The notes under the pieces are model-generated. The model ran no database searches and had not been told where the DNA came from. It worked only from the letters and a program-made list of their open reading frames with translations. A DNA stretch of 64,000 nucleotides, taken from Kibdelosporangium aridum. GTDB lineage: Bacteria > Actinomycetota > Actinomycetes > Mycobacteriales > Pseudonocardiaceae. A program made the position numbers and the translations under genes. Below, in pieces: positions 25,427 through 34,448 of this stretch; within the stretch, counting starts at the first letter, position 1, and each line of letters begins with the position of its first letter. The stretch spans positions 310,001 to 374,000 of the forward strand of contig NZ_FWXV01000012.1 in NCBI RefSeq assembly GCF_900176515.1, read 5' to 3'.

Positions 25427-26770
25427 ATGGCGATGCGCATCAGGCGACGAACGATGCTTTTGTCTGGCGTTGTCGCGGCGATGGCGGCCGGTGGAGCCCT
25501 GGCGGTGTCGAGGGTCCGTAAGCCGGATGCTGGATTTCTCGGGGACAGCTTGCCGGTCGCGGACGTGCCCGCCCCGACAGACCGTCCGGTGGAGGTCGTG
25601 TACTGCGCGGGATGGGACTCTTCGGCGCGCGCCCCGGTCTCGCCCATATCCGAGTCGGTCGCGCGGGCGCAGGACGCCGCAGGCGGCCAGTACGCCGCGG
25701 TCCTGCTCGTCGACGGGGTGGCGCGGATGGTGGTGGAAGTGTGCTGGTCGGCCCACCACGCCGAGTTGTGGCACATTGACGCTGCCGGTCGCCGATACCG
25801 GGGTGTCGCATACCGGCGTTGGCCAGATGGGCAGTTGCGGCTGTTCGAGGTCCGTAGTTGGAACTACGCCGGGCAGGACACACCGGAGTTCCACGGCGAC
25901 GAGCCGACATTCGAGGCCCGAGTTCGGCGCGATGCGACCGCGGCCATCGAAACGGTCGGGATCATGGCAGTGCTGCCCGACAGGAAAGTTCAGACCTCGC
26001 GTGCCTGGTCGAACTGGCCGGAGCGAGTCCGTCCACCGGAGAACGTCGCAGTGCCCACCATCAGCGACTGGCCCAGGCTTGCCGGGATGACCGGCCCTAT
26101 CACCGTCCGTTCCGGCCCCACCCGTACGCCCGCCGCGTTCCCGTGGCAGCCACCGCGCCCCTTACAACCGCGACACGTCAGCGAGACGGTCACCGACGGC
26201 TCGAGGTTTCGCACACAGGGCGGTCGCGTGCTGACGATCGAGCGGGTCCCCGCCGGCACGATCCGGCTGCCCAGCGGCAGGCTGCTCGTCGCCGACCCAG
26301 CCTGGCTGCACACCGATCCCAAGCCATTCGCCACGACGGTGCCACCCGGCACGTATCAGGTGGATGTGTTCCAGGTGACCGAGAACGAGAAGCCGTTGAC
26401 GAACGCCGCGTGCCGGGTGACCGTGAAGGACGTGCCTGTCAGGTCGTGGCACCTCGCATTGCGCGACGGTGATCAGGAACTTGCCCTGGGAAACGGCGAG
26501 TCCTTCGGCAACCCGGTCGACACCGCCACCCTCGCACTGGTCGACGCCGCCAGCGCGACGGCCTACCCGCAAGCAGAGGTCGACGCCGCCATGGACGACA
26601 ACGCCCCGTATTCCACCATTTCCGCCAAGGACACCGACATGATCATCGTTCCGGGCTGGAGCGACGGCAGCTTCCCGGTGTGGCTCGGGTACGCCGATAA
26701 CGGGGCACTCGGCTGTTTCGTCCTCGACCTGCTCACCCCGGAGTTGGCGACCGCCCAACCGCACGGATGA
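25427..26770 (+). CDS. Tat-exported DUF4241-domain protein
   Basis: 447-residue protein. The N-terminus MRIRRRTMLLSGVVAAMAAG looks like a twin-arginine signal. The middle part (about 50-190) is unassigned and rich in Trp/Tyr. The C-terminal 220 residues show the DUF4241 layout: a PSGRLLVADP strand, a VPPGTYQVDVFQV turn, a W-x-LALRDGDQELALGNGE core and a final WSDGSFPVWLGY. DUF4241 has no known biochemical role. A GGGGGTCGAG ribosome site precedes the ATG; a second ATG two codons on is possible. It is divergent from the transporter and convergent with a TetR gene. Confidence 0.72.
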   Translation: MAMRIRRRTMLLSGVVAAMAAGGALAVSRVRKPDAGFLGDSLPVADVPAPTDRPVEVVYCAGWDSSARAPVSPISESVARAQDAAGGQYAAVLLVDGVARMVVEVCWSAHHAELWHIDAAGRRYRGVAYRRWPDGQLRLFEVRSWNYAGQDTPEFHGDEPTFEARVRRDATAAIETVGIMAVLPDRKVQTSRAWSNWPERVRPPENVAVPTISDWPRLAGMTGPITVRSGPTRTPAAFPWQPPRPLQPRHVSETVTDGSRFRTQGGRVLTIERVPAGTIRLPSGRLLVADPAWLHTDPKPFATTVPPGTYQVDVFQVTENEKPLTNAACRVTVKDVPVRSWHLALRDGDQELALGNGESFGNPVDTATLALVDAASATAYPQAEVDAAMDDNAPYSTISAKDTDMIIVPGWSDGSFPVWLGYADNGALGCFVLDLLTPELATAQPHG

Positions 26771-26823
26771 CATTTCGGCAAGCGCAGCGGACGGAACATT
26801 CCACTAACCCGGTTTGAGTCGAG

Positions 26824-27462
26824 TCAGGTTCGGTCGTCAGACGCCGACGTTCGTACGGATCGAACGAGTAACCCGTTGGTCGTGTCTGTGCCGCCCAGAG
26901 CGCCGATCACTGTGTCGACAAGCAGGTTGATCCTCGCTTCGACCTCGCTCCCGGCGCTGAGCGCGGTCAGGACTGGGGAGTCCGCGGGCAGGTCGTGGGC
27001 TTCGTGCAACAGGGCCAGGTACACGCGGCGGCACCAGACCGGATCGAGTGCGGTGATCACTCCCGCGTCTCGCAGGCGTGCGAAGAGCAAGTCCAGACCG
27101 GCGAGGACCTCGGGTGTGACAGCCGCATCGAGCTGAACAGCGAACCGGTGACTGAGTTTGAGGTTGAAGACCGTTTCGGTGAGGCGCTGTAGTGCCACCA
27201 GGGGCGGTGCGGTCGTTACTCGTGTCTCGGCCAGTGCCCGCACGTAGCGCTCATTGAGTTGAGCGGCCAGGGCGTCCAGCAGTGCGGTGCGAGAGGAGAA
27301 CCGTCGGTGCACGGTGGCACGAGCGACTCCCGCAGCGTCAGCGATCCGCTCCAGCGGCGCGTTGGGATCGGCGGCAAGCACGTCCTCCGCGGCCTCCAGG
27401 ATGCGGGCGGTGCTGCGTTCGGCGTCCGCCCGGACCCGCCGCGAAGGCCCACCACCGCTCAT
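26824..27462 (-). CDS. TetR-family regulator of the neighbouring SDR gene
   Basis: 212-residue repressor. The helix-turn-helix lies at about residues 12-60: STARILEAAEDVLAADPNAP, IADAAGVARATVHRRFSSRT. The ligand domain is helical and unassigned. The ATG at 27462 is used because GGGAGG lies six bases upstream; a GTG 13 codons earlier has no ribosome site. It is divergent from the SDR gene, and the 132-bp gap between them holds a tandem 12-bp direct repeat near this gene and a perfect 9-8-9 inverted repeat over the SDR promoter. This is the classic layout of a local repressor. Confidence 0.88.
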   Translation of the reverse strand: MSGGGPSRRVRADAERSTARILEAAEDVLAADPNAPLERIADAAGVARATVHRRFSSRTALLDALAAQLNERYVRALAETRVTTAPPLVALQRLTETVFNLKLSHRFAVQLDAAVTPEVLAGLDLLFARLRDAGVITALDPVWCRRVYLALLHEAHDLPADSPVLTALSAGSEVEARINLLVDTVIGALGGTDTTNGLLVRSVRTSASDDRT

Positions 27463-27486
27463 ACCGCCTCCCTGCCCGATCGGTGC

Positions 27487-27510
27487 CACCCTACAAGTCA
27501 CCTTACAAGT
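27487..27510. promoter_or_regulatory. tandem 12-bp direct repeat, candidate operator
   Basis: CACCCTACAAGT followed at once by CACCTTACAAGT, 11 of 12 bases alike. On the minus strand it lies just upstream of the TetR gene start and is a candidate autoregulatory site or -10 region. Confidence 0.5.
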
Positions 27511-27521
27511 GAGACTGACAT

Positions 27522-27547
27522 GTCGCAGTTATTGACTTAACTGCGAC
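27522..27547. promoter_or_regulatory. inverted repeat operator over SDR promoter
   Basis: GTCGCAGTT, 8-bp spacer, AACTGCGAC: perfect 9-bp arms. The -35-like TTGACT (27533-27538) lies in the spacer, so binding would hide the promoter of the SDR gene. Confidence 0.65.
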
Positions 27548-27594
27548 TTCAATGTTTCATTTAGTTGTCGGACCTCGGGGAACAGGAGCACATC

Positions 27595-28386
27595 ATGGAT
27601 CTGCAGCTCGCCGGTAAGCGTGTCCTCGTCACGGGAGCGAGCAAGGGCATCGGCCTCGCGATCGTTCGGGCGTTCCAGGCAGAGGGGGCGTCGGTGGCGG
27701 CGACCGCCCGGCGCAGCACGCCGGAACTCAAGGCCACGGGAGCCACCTTCTTTGCCGCCGATCTCGCCACCGAAGACGGCCCGCGGCAGCTGATCGAGGC
27801 GGTGCTCGCCGACACCGGCGGCCTAGACGTCCTGGTCAACAACGCCGGCGGCGGCGAGATGCCGGACGGCGTGCTCAGCGACACGTTCAACGGCGGGGAC
27901 GATGTCTGGGCCACCGCGTTCGACCTCAACCTCTCCGCGGCGGTGCGGGTCACCCGGGCCGCACTGCCCGCCCTCGTCGCCGCCGGGGGCGCTGCCGTGG
28001 TCAACATCAGCTCCGACAGCGCCCGACGCGTCGGAGGGGAACCACTGCCCTATGTCGCGGCGAAGGCCGCGCTCAACGCCTTTTCCCGAGGGCTCGCCGA
28101 GCGGGTGGCGGGGTCCGGTGTCCGTGTCAACGTCGTGTCGCCGTCCTCCACACGCACAGACCTGGTGACGGGTAAGGACGCGTACCCCGCGCACATAGCG
28201 GCTGGCATGGGCATCGACCACGACACCCTGCTGATGAACCTGCCGAAGCAGATGGGGATGCTCACCGAAACCCTGATCGACCCCACCGAGATCGCGCGTG
28301 CGGTCCTGCTGCTCGCCTCTCCGACCATGCCGAGCGCGATCGGTGAAAACTGGGCCGTCGACGCGGGCTCCACCAAGGTCGCCTGA
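27595..28386 (+). CDS. SDR-family oxidoreductase
   Basis: Classical short-chain dehydrogenase of 263 residues with full catalytic equipment: VTGASKGIG (12-20), NNAG (82-85), Ser139/140, Tyr153 and Lys157 (YVAAK), then VRVNVVSPSSTRTDL. An insertion around residues 94-104 (SDTFNGGDD) and the ending ENWAVDAGSTKVA fit a group of 3-oxoacyl-ACP-reductase-like SDRs of unknown substrate. ATG at 27595 has AGGAG seven bases upstream. It is divergent from a TetR gene and is likely its main target, so it may serve detoxification of an inducing compound. Confidence 0.88.
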   Translation: MDLQLAGKRVLVTGASKGIGLAIVRAFQAEGASVAATARRSTPELKATGATFFAADLATEDGPRQLIEAVLADTGGLDVLVNNAGGGEMPDGVLSDTFNGGDDVWATAFDLNLSAAVRVTRAALPALVAAGGAAVVNISSDSARRVGGEPLPYVAAKAALNAFSRGLAERVAGSGVRVNVVSPSSTRTDLVTGKDAYPAHIAAGMGIDHDTLLMNLPKQMGMLTETLIDPTEIARAVLLLASPTMPSAIGENWAVDAGSTKVA

Positions 28387-28646
28387 ACCGCGCGTTCTGC
28401 CGAGCAGGCTTGACCAACACAAGTCAGCCGGTGACAGCGGTAACACCTGAGCCGGCCATCGACAGCGGCCAGTCCGAAATGGACTCGCCGCTCAGCCGCA
28501 CACCGTCACGTGGACCGCCTGCTCTTTGTGGTTCGACTCATGGCATGGGGGTAGCCATCCGGCATGACGTCAGCAAAGAACGAACCATTGGCCGTGGTCA
28601 CCTGCGCGCACCAGAGGACGCCCGAACCAGGCGCAGAGGAGTAGTC

Positions 28647-29702
28647 ATGGGCATCGAGCGAGTGGTGGTCGTCGGTGCGACCGGAAATGTCGGGACGAGC
28701 CTGGTCCGCAAGCTGGCAGCCGACCCGGATGTCGCTTCGGTCGTCGGTGTCGCCAGACGGATACCGGACTGGAAGCTACCCGGACTGGAGTGGGCAGCGG
28801 CGGATATCCGGACGGATGATCTCGCCACACTGTTCCGCGGCGCGGATGCGGTGGTCCATCTCGGCTGGCTGTTCCAGCCGACCCATCGGCCGGATGTGAC
28901 GTGGGCGAACAACATCAAGGGCAGCGTGCGGGTGTTCGACGCGGTGGCCGAGGCCGGTGTTCCCGCCCTCGTCTACGCCTCATCGGTGGGGGCCTACTCC
29001 CCTGGCCCAAAGGACACACCGGTCACCGAGAGCTGGCCGACCGACGGGTACCCAGCAGCCGCTTATCCACAGGAAAAGGCTTACCTGGAAAGGGTTCTGG
29101 ACGCGTTCGAGCTCACCAACCCCAGTGTGCGGGTGGTGCGCATGCGGCCAGGTTTCATCTTCAAGACCAGCGCGGCAAGCCAGCAACGACGCCTGTTCGC
29201 CGGGCCGCTGTTGCCGAATCGGCTTGTCCGGCCTGGAATCATCCCCGTAATCCCTGATCTGCCGGGCCTGGTTTTCCAAGCCCTGCATACGGACGACGCC
29301 GCGGAGGGCTACCGCCTGGCGGTGATGCGAGATGTCCGTGGGCCGTTCAACCTGGCGGCCGACCCCGTGGTGGACGCCGCCTTGCTGGCCGAATGTCTGA
29401 AGGCAAGAGTCATCGCCGTCCCAGCTTGGCCAGTGCGCACCATGCTCAACGCTGCATGGCGTCTGCATCTGGTCCCGGCATCGCCGGGTCTCTTCGACAC
29501 CGTCCTACGGGTGCCCATCATGGACACCAGCCGAGCGCGGACCGAACTCGGCTGGGCACCGCAACATACGGCGCAAGAAGCGATCGAGGACTTCCTGCAC
29601 GGCTTGCGGCACGGCGCCGGCGGGCCGACCCCACCGTTGGCATCCAGTCTGCGGCGAGGACGTATGGACGAACTGAACACGGGAGTCGGCGAACGCCCCT
29701 GA
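28647..29702 (+). CDS. NAD-dependent epimerase/dehydratase (extended SDR)
   Basis: 351-residue extended SDR. The N-terminal nucleotide-binding motif is VVGATGNVGTSLVRKL; the catalytic tyrosine and lysine are in AYPQEKAYLE; upstream SSVGAYSPGP supplies the serine or threonine. A substrate domain follows (FNLAADPVVDAALLAECL, ELGWAPQHTAQEAIEDFL). The family acts on nucleotide sugars, flavonoids or steroids, and nothing here is decisive. Start chosen at 28647 (AGGAG seven bases upstream); 260 bp upstream hold no gene. It converges on the AI-2E transporter gene. Confidence 0.82.
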   Translation: MGIERVVVVGATGNVGTSLVRKLAADPDVASVVGVARRIPDWKLPGLEWAAADIRTDDLATLFRGADAVVHLGWLFQPTHRPDVTWANNIKGSVRVFDAVAEAGVPALVYASSVGAYSPGPKDTPVTESWPTDGYPAAAYPQEKAYLERVLDAFELTNPSVRVVRMRPGFIFKTSAASQQRRLFAGPLLPNRLVRPGIIPVIPDLPGLVFQALHTDDAAEGYRLAVMRDVRGPFNLAADPVVDAALLAECLKARVIAVPAWPVRTMLNAAWRLHLVPASPGLFDTVLRVPIMDTSRARTELGWAPQHTAQEAIEDFLHGLRHGAGGPTPPLASSLRRGRMDELNTGVGERP

Positions 29703-29717
29703 TGCGGCGGCTGTCTC

Positions 29718-29740
29718 GGTGCCTATGCCTGAACGGCACC
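29718..29740. terminator. possible bidirectional hairpin
   Basis: GGTGCC (29718-29723) and GGCACC (29735-29740) in the 41-bp gap between two converging genes. It is a short stem with no T tract. Confidence 0.4.
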
Positions 29741-29743
29741 CAA

Positions 29744-30886
29744 TCAACCGGGTGCTTCGGATGACGTCTGGTCCAGCCGCGGGAAACACACCTCCCGCAG
29801 CACGAGCAGGATGGCAGCGGCCAGCGGAACGGCGACCAGCGCACCGATGACGCCGAGCAGGAACCCGCCGATCAGAACAGCGACCAGCGTCAGCACGACT
29901 GGGATACGCACGGTCTTGCCGATGATCTTGGGCATGAGCACGTAGTCCTCGATCAGTTGGTACACCAGCAGAAATCCGACTGTGGCGACGCAGACCGGAA
30001 GCGAGACTGTGAGGGCGACCAGTGCGACGAGCGCACCGGCGAGGAGAGCCCCAGCGATGGGTATGAGGTCGAGGACGCTCACGACGAGCGCGAGCAGCAG
30101 AGGGTACGGGATACCCATGGTTACCGCCCAGGCGAAGGTGGCTGCACCTGCGATCACAGACAGGATTACGTTGCCGAGTAGGTACGCGCCGACTTTGGCG
30201 AAGATCTCGTCGCCGATCAGAATCGCTCGTGGTCGCCGTGACGCCGGCACCAGACGAACCAAGGCGTGCCGTATCCGGGGCAGGTCCGACAGGAAATACA
30301 CGGTGAGTACGAGGACCACAACGAAGCTCGCGACGATTTCCGGGATTGACCCGGCGGCCACGCCGACCACGTTGCGGATGCTCTGTTCGATGTGCAGCTG
30401 CTGATTGATCCAGCCGAGAAGGGTGCCCCGATCGCTCAGTAGATCGCGGTACCGCGCAACCTGGTCTCTCAGTTGCGCACCCTGTTCGATGAGCACACTC
30501 AGCATCGCCACGACACAACCACAGACCAGCGCAAGCAGGCCCAGCACCACAAGCCCGACCGAGACCAGTCTCGGAATCCGCCTGGCAACGCCGGCGACAA
30601 TAGGGTCAAGCCCCACCGCGATGAAGAACGCCAAACCGATGAGGACAAGCACATCCGCAGCAACCACCACGAAGTATGCGGCAGCGGCCACCACCAGCAC
30701 CCCGGTTGCCGCGGACATCGCGACGTAGACAGGCGAGTTCCGGTTCACCGGACGGCCCGGCTCGCCCAGCGGCTGGTCAGAGCTTCGCAGCCGCGCCGCA
30801 GCGCGCTCGGCCTCGGCGACCGGCTCGGCTGGCCGCGGCTCGGGCAGCGCCGCGCGACCGATGCGGTCTGAATCGGTCTCACTCAT
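29744..30886 (-). CDS. AI-2E-family transporter/permease
   Basis: 380-residue membrane protein of the AI-2E (PerM/YhhQ-like) family, some members of which are ion/proton antiporters or exporters. A cytosolic N-terminal tail of about 60 residues rich in Glu/Arg is followed by helices around VYVAMSAATGVLVVAAAAY and a pair of long helices. The C-terminal half carries the family pattern IAGAATFAWAVTMGIPYPLLL, PIAGALLAG and LVYQLIEDYVLMPKIIGKTV. The start at 30886 is preferred because the upstream 32 residues look non-coding and GAAGAAG lies before the ATG. Substrate unknown. Confidence 0.88.
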   Translation of the reverse strand: MSETDSDRIGRAALPEPRPAEPVAEAERAAARLRSSDQPLGEPGRPVNRNSPVYVAMSAATGVLVVAAAAYFVVVAADVLVLIGLAFFIAVGLDPIVAGVARRIPRLVSVGLVVLGLLALVCGCVVAMLSVLIEQGAQLRDQVARYRDLLSDRGTLLGWINQQLHIEQSIRNVVGVAAGSIPEIVASFVVVLVLTVYFLSDLPRIRHALVRLVPASRRPRAILIGDEIFAKVGAYLLGNVILSVIAGAATFAWAVTMGIPYPLLLALVVSVLDLIPIAGALLAGALVALVALTVSLPVCVATVGFLLVYQLIEDYVLMPKIIGKTVRIPVVLTLVAVLIGGFLLGVIGALVAVPLAAAILLVLREVCFPRLDQTSSEAPG

Positions 30887-31146
30887 CGGCGTCTTCTTCG
30901 CACCACTGGCCTCATGTGTCCACAATCGAGTCCTGGCGCACGCGACGCAAATCGATGCCCCCGTTGGGATAAAGTCCCGCAAACTCCAGTGTGGACTCCT
31001 GAACGATCGGCTCGGAAGAACCCTGATGGGGCATCGCCGCGTGCAGGGCTGGCCTACCTCGGCTGGTCAGACACGCTGAACAGAAGGTCTCCGCGGTCGA
31101 GTTGGTCGGCGCGTTGCCATGCTCGGTCGGTGGTGTTCTCACCACC

Positions 31147-31384
31147 ATGAGCGTCGACGTCCACGAATTCGGTCTAACGGTGGCGGAATCGGTCCTCGAA
31201 CGCATCGACGGCGTCCCCGTCACCCCACGCTGGTCCCCCACTGCCCGCTACATCCCGCGCGGCACAACGGCGCCTCCCCGATCCAAGCATCGAGCACACG
31301 CGGGCCGCGTTGACCCGCGCGCTTTGGCACCGGTCATACCGGGTCAACCTGTGGAGCGACAGCAACGCGCGCGCCGAGTCGTGA
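31147..31384 (+). pseudogene. small frameshifted gene of unknown function
   Basis: From ATG 31147 about 38 codons with strong G/C third positions encode MSVDVHEFGLTVAESVLERI and PRWSPTARYIPR. Near 31256-31270 coding quality drops, and the next frame continues AAQRRLPDPSIEHTRAALTR then WHRSYRVNLWSDSNARAES before TGA at 31382. Joined by a one-base shift the two give a protein of about 79 residues. I recognise no family. It is either a dead gene or a sequence indel. It stands alone in the 560-bp gap between the AI-2E and desaturase genes. Confidence 0.45.
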
Positions 31385-31449
31385 TCGGGCTGGACGGAGA
31401 GGATCCCCGCAGCAGGTGCCGCTCAACCCATCATCTGGGGTGAGCGGCG

Positions 31450-32403
31450 TCATGCGGTCGCCGTTCCCCTGAGTTTGCGAGCGAAGCGTTCTGCCCTTGG
31501 CCAGCGGACCTTGGTCACCCAGCCGAACCTCTCGAAGATCCAGATCACCCGGGCGGAAACGTCAATCTGGCCGCGGCCGACACCGTGGCGCGCACAGGTG
31601 GGATCGGCGTGGTGCGAGTTGTGCCATGACTCACCCATGGAAGCGATGGCCAGCGGCCAGAAGTTCGCCGACTTGTCTCTGGCGGTGTAGGGGCGGGCGC
31701 CGATCATGTGGCAGATCGAGTTCACCGACCAGGTCACGTGGTGCAGAACGGCGACACGCACGAGACTGGCCCAGAAGAACGCGGTCAGCGCGCCCCACCA
31801 GCTCCAGGTGATCAGCCCGCCGGCCAGCGCCGGTGCCAGCAACGTGACCACGGTCAGCAGCGGGAACAACCGGTCGACCCGCATGATGTCGCGGTCGGCG
31901 AGCAGGTCGGGGGCGAACCTGGCGGCGTTGGTGCGCTCGCGTTGGAACATCCACCCCATGTGGGCGTGCCAGAACCCTTTGGCCAGGGCGCCCGCCGAAG
32001 TCCCATACAGCCACGGCGAGTGCGGATCGCCTTCCCGGTCGGCGAAGGCGTGGTGGCGGCGGTGGTCGGCGACCCAGCCGATGATCGGCCCTTGCATCGC
32101 CATGCTGCCGATGGCCGCGAGCGCGATCCGCAGGGGCCGGTTGGCGGTGAACGCGCCATGGGTGAAGTACCGATGGAATCCAACTGTCACGCCGAGGCAG
32201 GTCAGGGTGTAGAAGAAGGCGGCAAGGCCGATATCGACCCAGTCGAGGCCCCACCCCCATGCGACCGGGATCGAGGCGGCCAAAGCGAGCAGCGGGATGA
32301 CTGCGAACAGCTTGACCAGCATCATCTGCGTCGGGGTCTTCTCACCAGCCAGGATGTCCGCCGGGGCGGGCGGGTTGGGAGAAGTTCGGACCGCGGTAGT
32401 CAT
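31450..32403 (-). CDS. membrane fatty acyl desaturase (delta-9 type)
   Basis: 317-residue di-iron membrane desaturase that introduces a double bond into fatty acyl chains. The three histidine boxes are present and well spaced: HRYFTH (about 77-82), HRRHH (about 114-118) and HNSHH (about 258-262). Hydrophobic helices lie between them. The C-terminus is short, without a fused cytochrome b5. It reads as acyl-CoA/acyl-lipid desaturase of the stearoyl-CoA type used for membrane fluidity. Alone on its strand; the upstream region (32404-32560) shows no clear operator. Confidence 0.93.
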   Translation of the reverse strand: MTTAVRTSPNPPAPADILAGEKTPTQMMLVKLFAVIPLLALAASIPVAWGWGLDWVDIGLAAFFYTLTCLGVTVGFHRYFTHGAFTANRPLRIALAAIGSMAMQGPIIGWVADHRRHHAFADREGDPHSPWLYGTSAGALAKGFWHAHMGWMFQRERTNAARFAPDLLADRDIMRVDRLFPLLTVVTLLAPALAGGLITWSWWGALTAFFWASLVRVAVLHHVTWSVNSICHMIGARPYTARDKSANFWPLAIASMGESWHNSHHADPTCARHGVGRGQIDVSARVIWIFERFGWVTKVRWPRAERFARKLRGTATA

Positions 32404-32544
32404 TGGAGATCGCCTCCGGGCGTTGGCACATGGGACTCAACCGCCGAAGTCTGGGGCGATCAAAGCTGATCGGGCGCGTTGTCCCGTCATCGGGTCGCGC
32501 CCCTTCATTGTAGCCCCGCCCGCGCACAGACACATGATCAAAAG

Positions 32545-32660
32545 TGACGGGTGTAGCGTGAGTGGCACCGAGAGCATTTCGCACGCTGGCAATTGAGCCG
32601 GCGTCGTCCTCGGCGAACCCTCACGCCGGTCGTCGGACGACCGGGGACGGGAGCACCGGC
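32545..32660 (+). repeat. leader element, copy A
   Basis: A block similar to 35800-35914. Common parts: GAGCA-T/CTTCG, GGCAATYGAGCCGGCG, CGTCCTCGG, then a hairpin (here CGGTCGT-CGG-ACGACCG, 32627-32643) and a GGAGCAC ribosome-site-like stretch before an ATG at 32661. The stem has the same length as in copy B, with a compensated closing pair (T-A here, C-G there). Confidence 0.65.
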
Positions 32661-32720
32661 ATGACGTCGGGCGCACACACCGACATCGCTCCACCGAACA
32701 CAGTGGACTCACCGCACTGA
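32661..32720 (+). CDS. possible 19-residue peptide after leader element A
   Basis: ATG directly behind leader copy A, with GGGAG nine bases upstream. It encodes MTSGAHTDIAPPNTVDSPH and stops at 32720. The start has the same place relative to the hairpin as the 62-residue ORF after copy B. It may be a leader peptide or the remains of a longer gene. No family known. Confidence 0.35.
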   Translation: MTSGAHTDIAPPNTVDSPH

Positions 32721-32904
32721 CGTGCGAGTGACCGGGCCGATCGCCCCGCAGGGACAGCTGTACCGGGATCAGACCGGCTCCATGTCCGTCCGGAAAGGAC
32801 TCATCATCACGACCTCATCGGAAACGCGTCTTGACGGACCTGCGCAGGACCACCGACCAGCAGGCTGAACACTGACCACACTCCTCCATCGCGGGCCAAC
32901 GATG

Positions 32905-32917
32905 GTCCATAATGGAC
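32905..32917. promoter_or_regulatory. palindrome upstream of the TPR gene
   Basis: GTCCAT-A-ATGGAC, perfect 6-bp arms, within the 350-bp region between leader element A and the TPR gene. Otherwise 32721-33076 shows no gene, only an AGGAGG ribosome site at 33061. Confidence 0.35.
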
Positions 32918-33076
32918 ATAACCTGTTCTGATGTACCGCCGTTCGGCTCACCAGAGACCACCTCAACGGCTGTATCATCGGCAGATGTACGGCTGGCGAG
33001 CGCACCTGCCGTACCCCGCTCCGGACCTCGGCGGCGCCCGATCAACCGTTTCGGTGTGTCAGGAGGTCCTCCCGTC

Positions 33077-34129
33077 ATGGCCACCCCAGATTCGTCGGCT
33101 TACGAAGCCTCCACCTCAACCGGGGCACGGGACCATTACCGCGTCGGCAAGTCCGACGTCCAATGGCTGGAACAACAGACGCGGACCCTGCGTGCGACAG
33201 ACCACCAGTCGGGCGGTGGAGCCTGCGTCAGCAGCCTGCTCAGACTGATCGACCAAGTTCAGCCGATGCTCAGCGCCACCAGCACGGACCTCGTCGAGGA
33301 GCAGCTGCGTGTCGCCGTGGCCGACCTGTACAACCTGGCTGGCTGGGCGTGCTTCGACATCGGCCGGGCAAGTCGGGCCCGCGTGTATTTCGCCCAGGCG
33401 CTGGCGCTGGCCGCGCACGCCCGCCACAACGGCCTGACCGCGAACGTCTTCTACCGGTTGGGCCGGATCTGCCTGCACCACAAGGATCCCGCCGAAGCCT
33501 TGCACTACTTCCAACTCGGCCTGCGCACCACGATCGGAGACGACGACCAACGTGCGGCCAGCATCCTGACGGTGAACCAGGCATGGGCGCACGCCGCTAT
33601 GGGCAACGACACCGCGGCGCTCCGGCTGCTACAGGAGGGCCAGGAGCTTCTCGCCAGGGCTGAGTCGAACCAAGTGCCAGGCTGGGAGAGCTTTTTCACC
33701 CAGATCGACCTCCGAGCGACGTCAGGGGTCGTGCACACCGAATTGGCGCGCGGTGTGGCCGCACGGTATGCCCACATCGCGATCCCGGCGCTGACCGAGG
33801 CCATCGGCGGCTACGGCGATGACATGGCTCGCAGCCGGGCTTTCTGCTTCATCGCGCTGGCGACGAGTCACCTCCTGGTCGGTGACCACGCCCCAGGCGT
33901 CCACGCCGGTCTGCAAGCGTTGTCTTGCGCCGAGAACCTGACCTCGGTACGCGTACGCGACCGCATGCACCCGCTACACCAGGTGGCGCGGCGCAATTCC
34001 GCCCACACATGCGTCCGCGAGCTGACCGTGCTGCTCGCCAAGAAGATCAGTCAGACGACACAACCTCCCCTTGCCACGAAATCCCGGGACACACGCGTCC
34101 ACGTTGGACTCAAGAGATGGCACGCGTAG
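33077..34129 (+). CDS. TPR-repeat protein, like the C-terminal part of NsdA/XRE regulators
   Basis: 350-residue cytosolic protein composed of helical repeats. About residues 75-330 show TPR-like pairs: LYNLAGWACFDIGRASRARV, FYRLGRICLHHKDPAEALHY, AWAHAAMGNDTAALRLL. This matches the C-terminal domain of actinobacterial XRE regulators such as NsdA, but the usual N-terminal DNA-binding domain is missing; the first 50 residues are unlike a helix-turn-helix. The ATG at 33077 with AGGAGG nine bases upstream is a strong start, so the protein probably works by protein contacts only, or is a truncated regulator. Confidence 0.75.
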   Translation: MATPDSSAYEASTSTGARDHYRVGKSDVQWLEQQTRTLRATDHQSGGGACVSSLLRLIDQVQPMLSATSTDLVEEQLRVAVADLYNLAGWACFDIGRASRARVYFAQALALAAHARHNGLTANVFYRLGRICLHHKDPAEALHYFQLGLRTTIGDDDQRAASILTVNQAWAHAAMGNDTAALRLLQEGQELLARAESNQVPGWESFFTQIDLRATSGVVHTELARGVAARYAHIAIPALTEAIGGYGDDMARSRAFCFIALATSHLLVGDHAPGVHAGLQALSCAENLTSVRVRDRMHPLHQVARRNSAHTCVRELTVLLAKKISQTTQPPLATKSRDTRVHVGLKRWHA

Positions 34130-34172
34130 CGTTTTGTTCACTGGGTCGTATTCCGTGTCTGACAGCTCGACC

Positions 34173-34448
34173 TCAGACCCGCCCGCGCCCAAACCGTCTG
34201 CGTACCAGTCCGCGAGCTCCTCTGACGTCCGGCACGCCGCTCGCCGGTGACGATCCCGCCAGGCCCTCTTCGCTCGGCGAGCGGCCATCGGCCGGATCGA
34301 GACCAAGAGCAGCAAGCAATTGCAGACAGTCAGTGGCGTCATCGGCCGCCGACGCCACCACACGAACACCAAGATAACGCTGTTTCCTGCTCAACGTGTA
34401 CATGTCGTGCACCGCTGCTGTCCGTAGGTTGTCGGCACGATCCATCAT
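34173..34448 (-). CDS. hypothetical small protein (weak)
   Basis: 91 residues, start MMDRADNLRTAAVHDMYTLS, with a plausible helical segment VASAADDATDCLQLLAALGL. The last 35 residues look less natural. In the next frame the same bases read TSEELADWYADGLGAGGSEV, which looks more like protein, so a frameshift in this gene is possible. No ribosome site is convincing and no family is recognised. Confidence 0.35.
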   Translation of the reverse strand: MMDRADNLRTAAVHDMYTLSRKQRYLGVRVVASAADDATDCLQLLAALGLDPADGRSPSEEGLAGSSPASGVPDVRGARGLVRRRFGRGRV

